Below are positions 55,018-64,000 of a DNA stretch of 64,000 nucleotides, piece by piece; positions within the stretch are counted from its first letter, which is position 1, and every line of letters starts with the position of its first letter. The position numbers were made by a program, and so were the translations under genes. The stretch is from Polynucleobacter necessarius (GTDB lineage: Bacteria; Pseudomonadota; Gammaproteobacteria; Burkholderiales; Burkholderiaceae). Under the pieces are notes generated by a model. The model was not told the origin of the DNA. It ran no database searches and worked only from the letters and a program-made list of their open reading frames with translations. The stretch covers positions 647,562 to 711,561 of the forward strand of contig NZ_LT606949.1 in assembly GCF_900095215.1 (NCBI RefSeq), given 5' to 3'.

Positions 55018-55362
55018 ATGAGTCTTCCTATTTCTTGTCATAACGCTCAGTTCGGCACTCTTGGCCAAATTGAGCCAAGCCATTTGGCTGAAATTGCTAA
55101 ACAAGGCTACAAGAGCGTTATTAATAACCGCCCTGATGGCGAGGGTGGTCCAAGTCAACCTACGCATGCGTCGATTCAGGCGGAAGCGGAAAAGCTGGGT
55201 TTGAATTATGTTTATTTGCCAGTTGTACCAGGTGCATTTACTCCTGCGCAGGTTCAAGAAATGGCACGCCTCTTAAAAACATTACCAGGCCCTGTTTTAG
55301 CTTTTTGTCGTTCAGGCGCACGCTCTACAAACTTGTATCAACTTGCATTGCAAGTAGGTTAA
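55018..55362 (+). CDS. TIGR01244/DUF442 sulfur-transferase/phosphatase domain protein
   Basis: A 114-residue protein of the beta-lactamase hydrolase-like phosphatase group (DUF442). Blocks are YKSVINNRPDGEGGPSQPTH, YVYLPVVPGAFTPAQVQEM and the Cys-containing active loop GPVLAFCRSGARSTNLY, the C-x5-R phosphatase motif. Members are linked to sulfide oxidation and often fused to persulfide dioxygenases. ATG 55018 chosen; an upstream frame from 54745 is a shadow. Intact. Confidence 0.82.
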   Translation: MSLPISCHNAQFGTLGQIEPSHLAEIAKQGYKSVINNRPDGEGGPSQPTHASIQAEAEKLGLNYVYLPVVPGAFTPAQVQEMARLLKTLPGPVLAFCRSGARSTNLYQLALQVG

Positions 55363-55383
55363 CCCAAGAGTATTTCTACAGTC

Positions 55384-55803
55384 ATGCGCATCACCATTCC
55401 GGAAGAGCGAAAGCTGGTTCATGAAATGATCATGCCCATTCGCTGGGGGGATATGGATGCATACGGCCATGTCAACAATACGGTTTACTTTAGATACATG
55501 GAGCAAGCCAGCTGTGAGTGGATTACTGCCATGGGTTACGAAGTGGCTCCTGGTCGCGAATCGATGTTGATGCTCAATGGCTTCTGTAATTTTTGTCAAC
55601 AACTCTCTTTCCCTGGCGAGTTGATATTAAAGACCTCCATTGGTGCCATTGGTAGAACCAGTCTCGATGTTTACACGAATATGACGTTGACCACATCGCC
55701 TGATGTCGAGGCTGCGATTGTTGGCGCCACTATGGTTTTGGTTGATCTCACGACCAATAAATCGGCCAATTGGCCTGAGCATGTTTTAGAGAGGTTGCGC
55801 TAG
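55384..55803 (+). CDS. Acyl-CoA thioesterase, YbgC/4HBT type
   Basis: A 139-residue hotdog-fold thioesterase. The active-site block is PIRWGDMDAYGHVNNTVYFR, with the catalytic Asp in the DxxGHxNN pattern, followed by YMEQASCEWI. Substrate unknown; probably short acyl-CoAs. It is followed by mnmH after 6 bases. Intact. Confidence 0.87.
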   Translation: MRITIPEERKLVHEMIMPIRWGDMDAYGHVNNTVYFRYMEQASCEWITAMGYEVAPGRESMLMLNGFCNFCQQLSFPGELILKTSIGAIGRTSLDVYTNMTLTTSPDVEAAIVGATMVLVDLTTNKSANWPEHVLERLR

Positions 55804-55809
55804 TTCATC

Positions 55810-56898
55810 GTGCAACCCAGCAATCCCCACATCCTAAAGTTAGACCAATTTCTATCAGAGCTTGATAGCTTTGATCTCATTATTGATGTTAGATCGCCTG
55901 CGGAATTTGCTTTAGACCATATGCCGGGTGCAGTGAATTACCCAGTGCTGGATAACGAAGAGCGTGCCAAGATTGGAACGCTCTATAAACAAGTCGCTCC
56001 CTTTGCGGCCAAAAAACTTGGTGCTGCATTGGTTTCTAAAAATATTGCCACTCATTTAGAAAATCATCTTTTGGAGTTGCCTCGTGAATGGCGGCCGCTA
56101 ATCTATTGTTGGCGAGGTGGTGAGCGAAGTGGTGCTTTCACCCACATCCTCAATCGAATTGGTTGGAAGGCGAAACAATTGGAAGGTGGCTATCAAGGCT
56201 TTCGTCGTACAGTGATCGATGGTCTCGATCAAGCCGCGAATCAATTTTCATTTCAGGTGATTTGTGGGATGACGGGTAGCGGCAAGACTAGGGTGTTGCA
56301 AGAGATCGGCGCCTTGGGTGCTCAGATCCTGGATTTAGAAGGTTTAGCCGTGCATCGTGGCTCGGCGCTGGGCAATGAGCCTAATATTGACCAGCCATCT
56401 CAAAAAGGGTTTGAGACGGCCTTGTGGCATGCATTACGCGGTCTAGACCCCTCAAAACTTGTTTTTGTGGAATCAGAAAGCAAGAAAGTAGGTGGCTTGC
56501 ATGTACCCGACGCTTTGATGGAAAAAATACGCAATGGAGCCTGCATTGAGCTGAGATCGAGCATGCAGACTCGTGTCTCCTGGTTGATTCATGAATACCA
56601 TCACTTTTTAACGGATACCGATAATTTCAAGCGCAAGCTTGCCCTGCTCACCGCTCATTATGGAAAAATGCAGATTGCTAAATGGAATGAAGCGATTGAT
56701 GCGGGAAATGTTCCAGAACTTGTTGAGGCGCTGTTGGTAAAGCATTACGACCCCTCATATCAATCATCGATCATGCGCAACTTTCCTCAATACAATATCG
56801 AGAATTTTGTACAACTAGAAAATGATAGTGATGAGGCCTTCACCAAAGCGGCAAAGGCCACTCTAGATAAGCTAGGGTCTTCGTTAATCAAATACTAA
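55810..56898 (+). CDS. mnmH: tRNA 2-selenouridine synthase
   Basis: MnmH (SelU/YbbB) replaces 2-thiouridine by 2-selenouridine in the wobble position of certain tRNAs, using selenophosphate. The 362-residue protein has an N-terminal rhodanese domain ([20 protein letters not shown]; catalytic loop [18 protein letters not shown]) and a P-loop domain ([20 protein letters not shown]), with [21 protein letters not shown] start at 55810. Intact. Confidence 0.93.
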   Translation: MQPSNPHILKLDQFLSELDSFDLIIDVRSPAEFALDHMPGAVNYPVLDNEERAKIGTLYKQVAPFAAKKLGAALVSKNIATHLENHLLELPREWRPLIYCWRGGERSGAFTHILNRIGWKAKQLEGGYQGFRRTVIDGLDQAANQFSFQVICGMTGSGKTRVLQEIGALGAQILDLEGLAVHRGSALGNEPNIDQPSQKGFETALWHALRGLDPSKLVFVESESKKVGGLHVPDALMEKIRNGACIELRSSMQTRVSWLIHEYHHFLTDTDNFKRKLALLTAHYGKMQIAKWNEAIDAGNVPELVEALLVKHYDPSYQSSIMRNFPQYNIENFVQLENDSDEAFTKAAKATLDKLGSSLIKY

Positions 56899-57220
56899 GT
56901 GAACTAAAAGCCTGCATACCAGTTTGTGCACGACCTAAGATTAGGGCGTTAATATCATGAGTGCCTTCATAGGTGTTCACAACCTCAAGATTGAGCATAT
57001 GTCGCCCAACGCCGTACTCATCAGAAATGCCGTTACCGCCATGCATATCGCGCGCCATGCGCGCAATATCTAAAGACTTGCCACAAGAGTTGCGTTTCAT
57101 GATGGAGGTAATCTCAGGCGCGGCAATCCCTTCATCTTTCATGCGGCCTAAGCGTAAACAGTCCTGGAGTCCTAAGGCGATCTCTGTTTGCATATCAGCC
57201 AACTTCTTTTATTTCACCCC
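56888..57220 (-). pseudogene. gcdH: Glutaryl-CoA dehydrogenase C-terminal remnant
   Basis: Only the last about 107 residues remain of an acyl-CoA dehydrogenase of the GcdH group: [60 protein letters not shown] and the C-terminal [24 protein letters not shown] at 57209-57211 sits at the position of a conserved residue directly before KKLADM, and beyond it no dehydrogenase sequence is found, so the 5' three quarters are deleted. The end converges on mnmH and overlaps it by 11 bases. Confidence 0.85.
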
Positions 57221-57262
57221 ATTTAGAGTCAAAGTCTAGCTAGCCCCAGGAGTTCCTGCCAA

Positions 57263-57310
57263 CAAAGACGGCTAAGCCGTTAAAATAACCGTCTTTGCCC
57301 CTTTCGGGGC
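57263..57310. terminator. Double hairpin between gcdH remnant and ybiT
   Basis: Stem CAAAGACGG / CCGTCTTTG (57263-57271 with 57289-57297), followed by a second GC-rich hairpin GCCCC-TTTC-GGGGC (57297-57310). There is no clear T-run, so this may be a leader or attenuator structure for ybiT rather than a terminator. Confidence 0.4.
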
Positions 57311-57343
57311 GACCATTGCATTTCAGAAAGCTAGAAAACATCC

Positions 57344-58951
57344 GTGCTGTCAGCATCTAATATCACCATGCAGTTTGGGGCAAAGCCTCTGTTTGAAAAT
57401 ATCTCCGTGAAGTTTGGCGGTGGCAATCGTTATGGCCTTATCGGTGCAAACGGTTGCGGTAAATCCACCTTCATGAAAATTTTGGGCGGCGAGCTCGAGC
57501 CAACCAGCGGCAACGTGAGTTTGGATCCTGACATTCGTTTAGGTAAGTTGCGTCAAGATCAATTCGCCTACGAAGATGTACGCGTGCTCGACGTCGTGAT
57601 GATGGGTCATGAAGAAATGTGGAAAGCTGCCGCGGAACGTGATGCGATCTACGCCAACCCAGATGCTACCGATGAAGATTACATGAAGGCTGCCGAGCTC
57701 GAAGGTAAATACGCTGAATACGGCGGCTATACCGCTGAAGCGAAAGCAGGCGAGTTGTTATTAGGAATTGGTATTCCAATCGAGAAACACAATGGTCTGA
57801 TGAGCAACGTTGCTCCGGGCTGGAAGTTGCGCGTTTTGCTTGCGCAAGCCTTGTTCTCTGATCCAGATGTATTGCTGCTTGATGAGCCAACTAATAACTT
57901 GGATATTCACTCTATTCACTGGCTTGAAGACATGCTTAATCAAATTAAGAGCACCATTGTCATTATTTCCCATGACCGTCACTTCCTCAACGAAGTCTGT
58001 ACGCACATGGCTGATATGGACTATGGAACCTTAAAGGTTTACCCAGGCAACTACGACTCCTACATGCTTGCTTCTGTGCAGGCACGAACACAACAGTTAA
58101 GCAATAACGTAAAAGCCAAAGAAAAAATTGCTGAATTAGCAGCTTTCGTGGCGCGCTTTTCTGCAAATGCTTCTAAAGCGCGTCAAGCTACCTCACGCCA
58201 GAGACAGTTGGAGAAAATTGAGATTGTTGAAGTGAAACCTTCTTCACGTCAAAATCCATTTATTCGTTTTGATACTGAGAAGAAATTGCACAATATGGCA
58301 GTTGAGTGCAATGCACTGACTAAAGCCTATGACCGCACCATCTTCAAAAACTTTAAGCTTGGCGTACGCGCCGGCGAAAAGATTGCCATCATCGGACAAA
58401 ATGGTGCTGGTAAGACCACTCTTCTCAAAACTATTCTGAGTAAGCGCTTTGATGGTATCGCCGCTGATAGTGGGGATGTGAAGTGGGCTGAGAACGCCAA
58501 CGTTGGCGTGATGCCCCAGGACAATACGGAGATGTTTGCCAAAGACGAGTTGCTGATGGACTGGATGAACAATTGGCGCAAGACAGGCGACGATGATCAG
58601 GTAATCCGTGGCACATTGGGTCGTTTATTGTTCTCTGGTGATGACATTGGCAAGTCTGTCAAAGTCCTTTCTGGTGGTGAAAAGGGCAGAATGATTTTGG
58701 GCAAACTCATGCTCCAAAAATATAACGTGCTCGCGATGGATGAGCCGACCAACCATATGGATATGGAATCGATTGAGAGCTTACAAATTGCGCTCGAAAA
58801 ATTCGATGGTACTTTGATATTTGTTTCTCATGACCGTGAGTTCGTATCCGCACTAGCCAATCGCATCTTGGAAGTGAAGATGGACGGCACTGTAGTAGAC
58901 TACTCTGGAATCTATGAAGAGTATTTACGTAGCCAAGCCTTAGAAGGCTAA
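57344..58951 (+). CDS. ybiT: ABC-F family ATPase (YbiT)
   Basis: A 535-residue ribosome-associated ABC-F protein with two nucleotide-binding domains and no membrane part. NBD1 has [19 protein letters not shown] and [21 protein letters not shown] charged linker around residues 240-320 includes [23 protein letters not shown]2 has [20 protein letters not shown] and [20 protein letters not shown]. These features match the YbiT group, which assists translation. GTG start at 57344. Intact. Confidence 0.93.
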   Translation: MLSASNITMQFGAKPLFENISVKFGGGNRYGLIGANGCGKSTFMKILGGELEPTSGNVSLDPDIRLGKLRQDQFAYEDVRVLDVVMMGHEEMWKAAAERDAIYANPDATDEDYMKAAELEGKYAEYGGYTAEAKAGELLLGIGIPIEKHNGLMSNVAPGWKLRVLLAQALFSDPDVLLLDEPTNNLDIHSIHWLEDMLNQIKSTIVIISHDRHFLNEVCTHMADMDYGTLKVYPGNYDSYMLASVQARTQQLSNNVKAKEKIAELAAFVARFSANASKARQATSRQRQLEKIEIVEVKPSSRQNPFIRFDTEKKLHNMAVECNALTKAYDRTIFKNFKLGVRAGEKIAIIGQNGAGKTTLLKTILSKRFDGIAADSGDVKWAENANVGVMPQDNTEMFAKDELLMDWMNNWRKTGDDDQVIRGTLGRLLFSGDDIGKSVKVLSGGEKGRMILGKLMLQKYNVLAMDEPTNHMDMESIESLQIALEKFDGTLIFVSHDREFVSALANRILEVKMDGTVVDYSGIYEEYLRSQALEG

Positions 58952-58982
58952 AAGCATCCTCAGTAATTAAAAGTAAGATCTT

Positions 58983-59009
58983 AAATAAGCCCCTAAGTGG
59001 GCTTATTTT
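58983..59009. terminator. Bidirectional terminator after ybiT
   Basis: Stem AAATAAGCCC / GGGCTTATTT with a six-base loop and T-run, 31 bases after the ybiT stop. It overlaps the 3' end of the DUF1289 gene on the other strand. Confidence 0.8.
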
Positions 59010-59262
59010 CTTTGGCTTGTCGTTGGAAGCGTGTTGCAGTGCCTTCTGCCCGAATGCGCTTCCATACAGATGCTTTTTCATCGTCAGAAAAGAATATCCA
59101 GTTACTTACTTCATTCAGGGTGCGTCCACATCCCTGGCAAATCTCATCGTAAAGGGTTGTGCATACGCCGATGCATGGCGAGTCTGATTCATCATCCCCG
59201 GTTAATAGGGAGTGAGAGCCATCTTGCGATAGTGGTTTGACATCGTTGCTTCCAGAATTCAT
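58993..59262 (-). CDS. DUF1289 domain protein
   Basis: An 89-residue protein with the DUF1289 cysteine pattern SPCIGVCTTLYDEICQGCGR followed by TLNEVSNWIFFSDDEKASVW. The four cysteines may bind zinc or an iron-sulfur cluster; function unknown. Its ATG overlaps the stop of the upstream GNAT-like gene by 4 bases, so they formed an operon. Intact. Confidence 0.87.
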   Translation of the reverse strand: MNSGSNDVKPLSQDGSHSLLTGDDESDSPCIGVCTTLYDEICQGCGRTLNEVSNWIFFSDDEKASVWKRIRAEGTATRFQRQAKENKPT

Positions 59263-60431
59263 GGCTGTACTTTAGACGATTTCAGTGGACTGTGCTCGGC
59301 AAGCTCATCAACATATGCCCCTATGCCTTGATGCTCGCGATCTAGGAAGTGTTTGACCGCTTTTGCAAACTGGGGATCCGCAATGAAATGCGCGGATTGA
59401 ATGGTGGTTGGTAAAAAGCCACGAGCCATCTTATGTGCGCCTTGAGCGCCCCCTTCAAAGGCTTGAATCTTCTTCGCAATACAGTACTCAATTGCTTGGT
59501 AGTAGGCAGTTTCAAAGCGCAAGCAGGGTACATACTCAATGGCGCCACAATATCCTCCGTAAGCTTTGGAATTGTCTTTGTCAATTACGAGTAATGAAGC
59601 GGCAATAGGATTGCCATTGCGCTCCGCAATAATCAAGTGCAAATTCTCTGGCATACGCTGCGCCCACAGCTTAAAGAATGCCTCGTTGAGGTAAGGACTA
59701 GCGTGATGCTCTAGGTAAGTATTTTCATAACAGCGATAAAAGAATTCCCAATCTGCATCAGCTGACGAATGTCCTGGGATATGCCTAAAGTTAACGTTCT
59801 CTCACGCTACTTGTTCACGTTCGCGTCGAATATTCTTGCGGCGCTTCATAGTGAGGGCAGACAAAAATTGTTCGAAGCACTCGTAACTTTGGTTGTGCCA
59901 ATGAAATTGCACTGAGTCACGCAACATAAAGCCTTGTTCCTGAAGGATTGTTACTTCTAGTGTATTGGGAAATAACACGTGCGCAGACGATAAATTATTT
60001 TGAATCACTAAAGTCTTTAATCCTTCGGTTAAGTATTGCCGAGCCACTTTGGCATCAGTGCCATTGGCAGTCAGGACTCTCGATCCTTGTACGAGCGTCA
60101 ATGGAATAGCGCAGAGTGTCTTTGGGTAATATTGCATCCCTTGTTGCTCATAGGCTTGCGCCCACGACCAGTCACACACAAACTCTCCGTAGGAATGTTG
60201 TTTCAAATACAAAGGCATTGCGCCAATGAGTTTTCCGTATTCTCGCAAGAGTAAATGGGTGATTTGCCACCCAGTATTTCCTCCAACGCAGCCTGTTTCC
60301 TCTAGTGTGCTAAGAAATTCATGACAAAGAAAAGATCCCGCATCCGCAGTCAGTAGGGCATTCCATTCTTCGCGGGGGATATCGCTTAAGCGATCGAGTA
60401 TTGCAAGTTGAAGTGAATCGGGCGCCGCCAC
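59259..60431 (-). pseudogene. GNAT-like DUF482 (peptidoglycan-type acetyltransferase) protein, nonsense codon
   Basis: A FemAB/GNAT-like protein of the DUF482 group, about 390 residues if read through. The N-terminal half (60431 downwards) has LSDIPREEWNALLTADAGSF, LYLKQHSYGEFVCDWSWAQA and YECFEQFLSALTMKRRKNIR. TGA at 59802-59804 interrupts after REREQVA. The same frame continues ENVNFRHIPGHSSADADWEF and then IIAERNGNPIAASLLVIDKD and PCLRFETAYYQAIEYCIAKK. A single C-to-T change (CGA to TGA) would explain the stop. Confidence 0.83.
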
Positions 60432-60433
60432 GA

Positions 60434-60820
60434 TTAACGCTGAATAAGCTCTATTTTGTAGCCATCGGAATCGGTTACAAAGGCGATGATGGTGTCACCT
60501 CCAGCTACAGGACCAGCCTCACGGATAACATTACCACCAGCCGCCTGAATATTGGCGCAAACAGCATAGGCATCAGGAACTTCAATTGCGATATGGCCAT
60601 AGGCTGTTCCTAGTTCATAACTATGAACTCCATGGTTGTAGGTGAGTTCGATCTCTGCTTGACCATCCGCATTGCCTTTGCCGTATCCCACAAAGGCAAG
60701 CGAATATTTTTGCTCAGGACGCTCTGTCGTACGCAGCAAATTCATACCCAGTACATTGGTGTAGAAATTAATTGAGCGATTCAAATCGCCAACGCGAAGC
60801 ATGGTGTGCAGGATCATCAT
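60434..60820 (-). CDS. gloA: Lactoylglutathione lyase (glyoxalase I)
   Basis: Metal-dependent detoxification of methylglyoxal. The 128-residue protein starts [20 protein letters not shown], with the metal-ligand positions in [23 protein letters not shown] and YKIELIQR (His, Glu, His, Glu). Length is normal. It ends 2 bases before the DUF482 gene and is separated from the upstream oxidoreductase by a terminator. Intact. Confidence 0.95.
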   Translation of the reverse strand: MMILHTMLRVGDLNRSINFYTNVLGMNLLRTTERPEQKYSLAFVGYGKGNADGQAEIELTYNHGVHSYELGTAYGHIAIEVPDAYAVCANIQAAGGNVIREAGPVAGGDTIIAFVTDSDGYKIELIQR

Positions 60821-60861
60821 GAGTTAAATATAACGCTATTTATTAAATCGTGTGTTGAATG

Positions 60862-60886
60862 AAAAACCCCGGCATAGAACCGGGGC
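60862..60886 (-). terminator. Rho-independent terminator after ETF-QO
   Basis: On the minus strand, CCCCGG and CCGGGG form a stem around a seven-base loop, followed by TTTTT. It lies 17 bases past the stop of the ETF-ubiquinone oxidoreductase gene. Confidence 0.8.
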
Positions 60887-60902
60887 TTGCTTTTTTATTT
60901 CT

Positions 60903-62573
60903 TTACATTGATGCGTAGTTCGGGCCACCACCACCTTCGGGTGTAACCCAGACAATGTTCTGAGTAGGATCTTTGATGTCACAAGTCTTGCAGTGCACAC
61001 AGTTCTGTGAATTAATCTGTAGACGCGGTTTGCCGTCAGTTTCCACAAACTCATAGACACCAGCGGGGCAGTAGCGTTGCTCTGGACCTGCATAGATTTC
61101 GAGATTCACGCCTACAGGAATTGAATCATTCTTCAGGGTTAGGTGAATAGGTTGATTCTCAGCGTGGTTTGTATTGGAAATAAATACAGAGGAGAGTCGA
61201 TCAAATGTGATCTTGCCATCGGGCTTTGGATAGTCAATGGGTTTGTGTTGTGCTGCGGGCTCTAGGCACTCGTGATCAGCATGTTTCAAGTGCACTGTCC
61301 ATGGCATATTGCCGCCTAAAAGCTTTTGCTCCAGACCTACCATTAGAGTGCCAACATAAAGTCCTTTGGACATCCATGGCTTGAAGTTTCGCGCTTGATT
61401 GAGTTCTGTATACAGCCAGCTATTTTGGAAGGCTGTTGGGTAAGCGGATAAAACATCTTCAGAGCGATTCTCATTGATCGCTGCTACTGCCGCCTCCGCC
61501 GCAAGCATACCGGTTTTAATTGCAGCATGACTACCTTTGATTCGGGAGGCATTTAAATAGCCAGCATCGCAACCAATGAGTGCGCCACCGGGGAATACTG
61601 TTTTAGGAAGGCTATTTAATCCGCCAGCAGTGAGCGCGCGTGCGCCGTATGCAATACGTTTATCACCTTCAAAGGTTTCTCGGATCTTTGGATGTAGCTT
61701 GTAGCGTTGAAACTCTTCAAATGGGGAGAGGTAAGGGTTCTTGTGGGAGAGACCCACAACCAAGCCAACAGCCACTTTGTTATCGCCTAAGTGGTAGAGG
61801 AATGAGCCGCCGTAGGTGGCGCTCTCTAATGGCCAACCCGCAGTGTGGACAACCAATCCAGGCTTGCTCTTAGAGGGTTCCACTTCCCAGAGTTCCTTGA
61901 TGCCAATGCCGTAGCTTTGTGGATCCGCATCTTTATCTAATGAAAACTTAGCGATGAGTTGCTTACCAAGATGACCACGTGCGCCTTCCGCGAAAAGGGT
62001 GTATTTGCCGCGTAACTCCATACCAAGTTGAAACTGGTCAGTAGGATTACCTTCTTTATCCAGACCCATTGAGCCAGTAATTACTCCGCATACTGCACCT
62101 TGCTCGTTATAGAGAATTTCCGCAGCAGGAAAGCCTGGAAAAATTTCTACGCCTAGATTCTCAGCTTGTTGACCGAGCCAACGCGTTACGTTCGCAAGGC
62201 TCACAATATAGTTGCCTTCATTTTTAAAGCAGTGCGGCAACATCCAGTTTGGCACTTGATATGAGTTATCGCTGGTTAGGAATAGAAATTGATCTCCAGA
62301 AACCGGGGTGTCAAGTGGCGCGCCTAATTCTTTCCAGTTGGGGAATAACTCAGTAAGCGCTTTCGGATCCATGACTGCGCCCGAAAGAATATGAGCCCCA
62401 ATTTCTGATCCCTTTTCCAGAACGCAAACGCTGATTTCTTTGCCAGAGGCATTAGCTAGTTGTTTGGCTTTAATAGCAGCGGATAGGCCGGCCGGGCCAC
62501 CCCCAACAATGACTAAGTCATAGTCCATCGAGTCTCTAGGACCAAATTGCTCAACTAGCTTGGCAGAATTCAT
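60903..62573 (-). CDS. Electron transfer flavoprotein-ubiquinone oxidoreductase
   Basis: A 556-residue inner-membrane-associated flavoprotein passing electrons from ETF to ubiquinone during acyl-CoA and amino-acid oxidation. FAD site YDLVIVGGGPAGLSAAIKAK, then GSEIGAHILSGAVMDP, and FPGGALIGCDAGYLNASRIK. The C-terminal [4Fe-4S] domain has its cysteines in RYCPAGVYEF and NSQNCVHCKTCDIKDPTQNI. Intact and full length, although several dehydrogenases that would feed it (gcdH, hbd pathway) are broken in this window. Confidence 0.95.
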   Translation of the reverse strand: MNSAKLVEQFGPRDSMDYDLVIVGGGPAGLSAAIKAKQLANASGKEISVCVLEKGSEIGAHILSGAVMDPKALTELFPNWKELGAPLDTPVSGDQFLFLTSDNSYQVPNWMLPHCFKNEGNYIVSLANVTRWLGQQAENLGVEIFPGFPAAEILYNEQGAVCGVITGSMGLDKEGNPTDQFQLGMELRGKYTLFAEGARGHLGKQLIAKFSLDKDADPQSYGIGIKELWEVEPSKSKPGLVVHTAGWPLESATYGGSFLYHLGDNKVAVGLVVGLSHKNPYLSPFEEFQRYKLHPKIRETFEGDKRIAYGARALTAGGLNSLPKTVFPGGALIGCDAGYLNASRIKGSHAAIKTGMLAAEAAVAAINENRSEDVLSAYPTAFQNSWLYTELNQARNFKPWMSKGLYVGTLMVGLEQKLLGGNMPWTVHLKHADHECLEPAAQHKPIDYPKPDGKITFDRLSSVFISNTNHAENQPIHLTLKNDSIPVGVNLEIYAGPEQRYCPAGVYEFVETDGKPRLQINSQNCVHCKTCDIKDPTQNIVWVTPEGGGGPNYASM

Positions 62574-62730
62574 TCAATTTCTCCGAAATTTCTCAAAAAT
62601 AGGGCATTTAAGCCCGAATAGTTTAGTTCGAACTGGCAAAAACGGATTTAGTGTCAAGACCGCCTAGTTTCGGGAGTCTGAGGCGTTATGATTGCTTTTT
62701 TACCCATTTTGGAATATTAGGACAAAAGTT

Positions 62731-63431
62731 ATGAATAAAACTTACCCATCGGCAGTTGATGCCCTGCGGGATATCTTAAAAGACGGACAAAATTGGCTGT
62801 AGGTGGTTTCGGCCTCTGCGGTATTCCTGAGGCTTTGATCCAGGTGGTCAAGGATCTTGGCGCTCAAACCCTGACGGCGATTGCCAATAACGCAGGCGTT
62901 GACGGTTTCGGCTTGGGTTTATTGTTCAATTCTCGTCAAGTTAAGAAAATGGTTGCCTCTTACGTGGGTGAAAACAAAGAGTTTGAACGGCAATATTGAG
63001 CGGGTGAATTGGAGTTGGAATTTACTCCACAAGGCACTTTGGCTGAGAAACTACGCGTTGGTGGATGTGGTATTCCGGCTTTCTACACTAAAACAGGTGT
63101 GGATACATTGGTTGCTGAAGGCAAAGAGGAAAAAGAATTTGATGGTGAGAAATACATCATGGAGCGCTCGATCGTTTCCGATATTTCGTTGGTTAAGGCT
63201 TGGAAGGCGGATAAGTCCGGTAACTTGGTCTATCGCTATACGGCCCGTAACTTTAATCCAGTGGTGGCAATGGCTGTCAAGATCACGGTTGCTGAAGTAG
63301 AAGAGATTGTCGAGAACGGTCAACTGCATCCAGATGAGATTCATACACCGGGTATTTATGTGCATCGCCTGGTGATTAATAAAACACCTGAGAAGCGGAT
63401 TGAGCGGCGTACTTTGACTGCTCAAGCGTAA
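62731..63431 (+). pseudogene. 3-oxoacid CoA-transferase subunit A, frameshift and stop
   Basis: Subunit A of succinyl-CoA:3-ketoacid CoA-transferase, used in ketone and poly-hydroxybutyrate metabolism. ATG 62731 opens [17 protein letters not shown]. One A is missing near 62790, after which the true frame continues [42 protein letters not shown] at 62997-62999 interrupts between FERQY and AGELELEFTPQGTLAEKLRV; the rest (GGCGIPAFYTKTGVDTLVAE) is open to 63431. Confidence 0.9.
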
Positions 63432-63473
63432 TTACCCAAACAGCAATAGAACAGAATATTTAGGAATATCGAA

Positions 63474-64000
63474 ATGCCTTGGAATAGAGATGAGATGGCG
63501 GCGCGTGGTGCCAAAGAGTTAAAAGATGGTTACTACGTGAACTTGGGTATTGGTATGCCTACATTGGTAGCGAACCATGTGCCAAAAGAGATGGAAGTGT
63601 GGCTTCAGTCAGATAACGGTTTGTTGGGTATTGGCCCATTTCCAACCGAAGAGACTATTGACGCTGACTTAATCAATGCGGGCAAGCAAACAATTACGAC
63701 GCTACCTGACTCGTCTATTTTCGCTTCTGCTGCTTCATGCGGAATGATTCGTGGCGGCAAAAGCAATATTGCCATGTTGGGCGCAATGCAGGTGAGTGAG
63801 CACGTTGATTTGGCTAACTGGATGATTCCAGTAACAATGGTCAAAGGTATGAGTGGTGCGATGGACTTAGTTGCCGGCGTCAAGCACGTGGTTGTTTTGA
63901 TGGAACACGTAGCTAAGAGGACGGTACTGAAGAGCTCAAAATCTTGCCAAAATGCACATTGCCTTTAACGGGCGTTGGCGTTATTAGCCAGATCATTACG
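63474..64000 (+). pseudogene. 3-oxoacid CoA-transferase subunit B, frameshifted, partial
   Basis: Subunit B with the catalytic-Glu block [19 protein letters not shown] preserved in form, [20 protein letters not shown], and [19 protein letters not shown]. After VVLMEHVAK one A is missing near 63913-63919; restoring it gives [20 protein letters not shown], which continues in frame to the window edge. It follows subunit A after 42 bases. The 3' end is outside the window. Confidence 0.88.

Noticed and set aside
1..64000. Alternative genetic code (TGA as Trp).
   Set aside because: Many intact genes end in TGA, Trp positions use TGG, and the interruptions include TAA and TAG.
1..64000. CRISPR arrays, insertion sequences, prophage or tRNA/rRNA genes.
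   Set aside because: No regularly spaced repeats, transposase-like frames, attachment sites or recognisable tRNA/rRNA sequences were seen, so the decay is not due to element insertion in this window.

Overview
The window looks like the chromosome of a betaproteobacterium of the Burkholderiaceae, most likely Polynucleobacter. The supports are the gene order sdhCDAB-sdhE-gltA-leuC-leuD-leuB-asd-fimV-truA-trpF-trpB-trpA-accD-folC-dedD-cvpA-purF-metZ, a soxCDYZAXB cluster, and small genes typical of Burkholderiales (DUF2863, DUF3429, DUF1289). The mixture of a pristine metabolic core with very many freshly broken accessory genes is what is expected of a recently host-restricted lineage such as the ciliate (Euplotes) endosymbiont P. 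necessarius. The organism assignment is inference; the lesions are read directly from the sequence.

Layout. (1) 1-11,850 is a decaying zone: pyrD (cut by the window edge), bpt (frameshift), aat, a Nudix hydrolase, a pabB-pabC fusion with a large internal deletion and two stops, a cyclophilin, a DsbA-like protein, rarA (TA-repeat frameshift), a DUF3429 gene (stop), 3-hydroxybutyryl-CoA dehydrogenase (three lesions), a glutathione S-transferase, a PLP aminotransferase (three lesions), yaaA (frameshift) and a DUF2863 gene (three lesions). (2) 11,947-35,410 is a well-kept island for the TCA cycle, leucine, aspartate-family, tryptophan, fatty-acid and purine synthesis; the only lesion seen is a frameshift at the extreme 5' end of folC. 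(3) 35,433-44,640 holds a broken methyltransferase, a HiPIP, rhodaneses, broken YeeE/YedE-type sulfur transporters, a BigR/SqrR-like ArsR regulator, a trio of lipoprotein/zinc-ribbon genes, and broken molybdate ABC genes modB and modC. (4) 44,706-55,362 is the sulfur-oxidation region: a SoxR-like ArsR regulator behind a perfect palindrome, then soxC (5' half deleted), soxD (second heme His lost), soxY and soxZ (intact), soxA (multiply broken), soxX (signal-peptide frameshift), soxB (stop after the Tat signal), dsrE-like, a soxH-like metallo-hydrolase (broken), a cytochrome c with a lost heme His, and YeeE/YedE transporters. (5) 55,384-64,000: thioesterase, mnmH, a gcdH remnant, the ABC-F gene ybiT, a DUF1289 gene, a broken DUF482 gene, gloA, ETF-ubiquinone oxidoreductase, and broken CoA-transferase subunits scoA and scoB.

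Biology. Thiosulfate oxidation, the molybdate uptake that would supply SoxC's cofactor, and acyl-CoA/ketone catabolism (hbd, scoAB, gcdH) appear to be lost, while respiration and amino-acid and nucleotide synthesis are retained. Lesions are of every kind: homopolymer and dinucleotide slips, tandem duplications of 7 and 13 bp, all three stop codons, large deletions, and missense changes at catalytic or heme-ligand residues. The most distinctive non-coding signals are a shared palindromic operator in front of the SoxR-like gene and the upstream rhodanese, and a 22-bp AT palindrome over the promoter of the first YeeE gene. No tRNA, rRNA, IS element or CRISPR array was recognised, and no gap over 300 bases lacks a gene or remnant.
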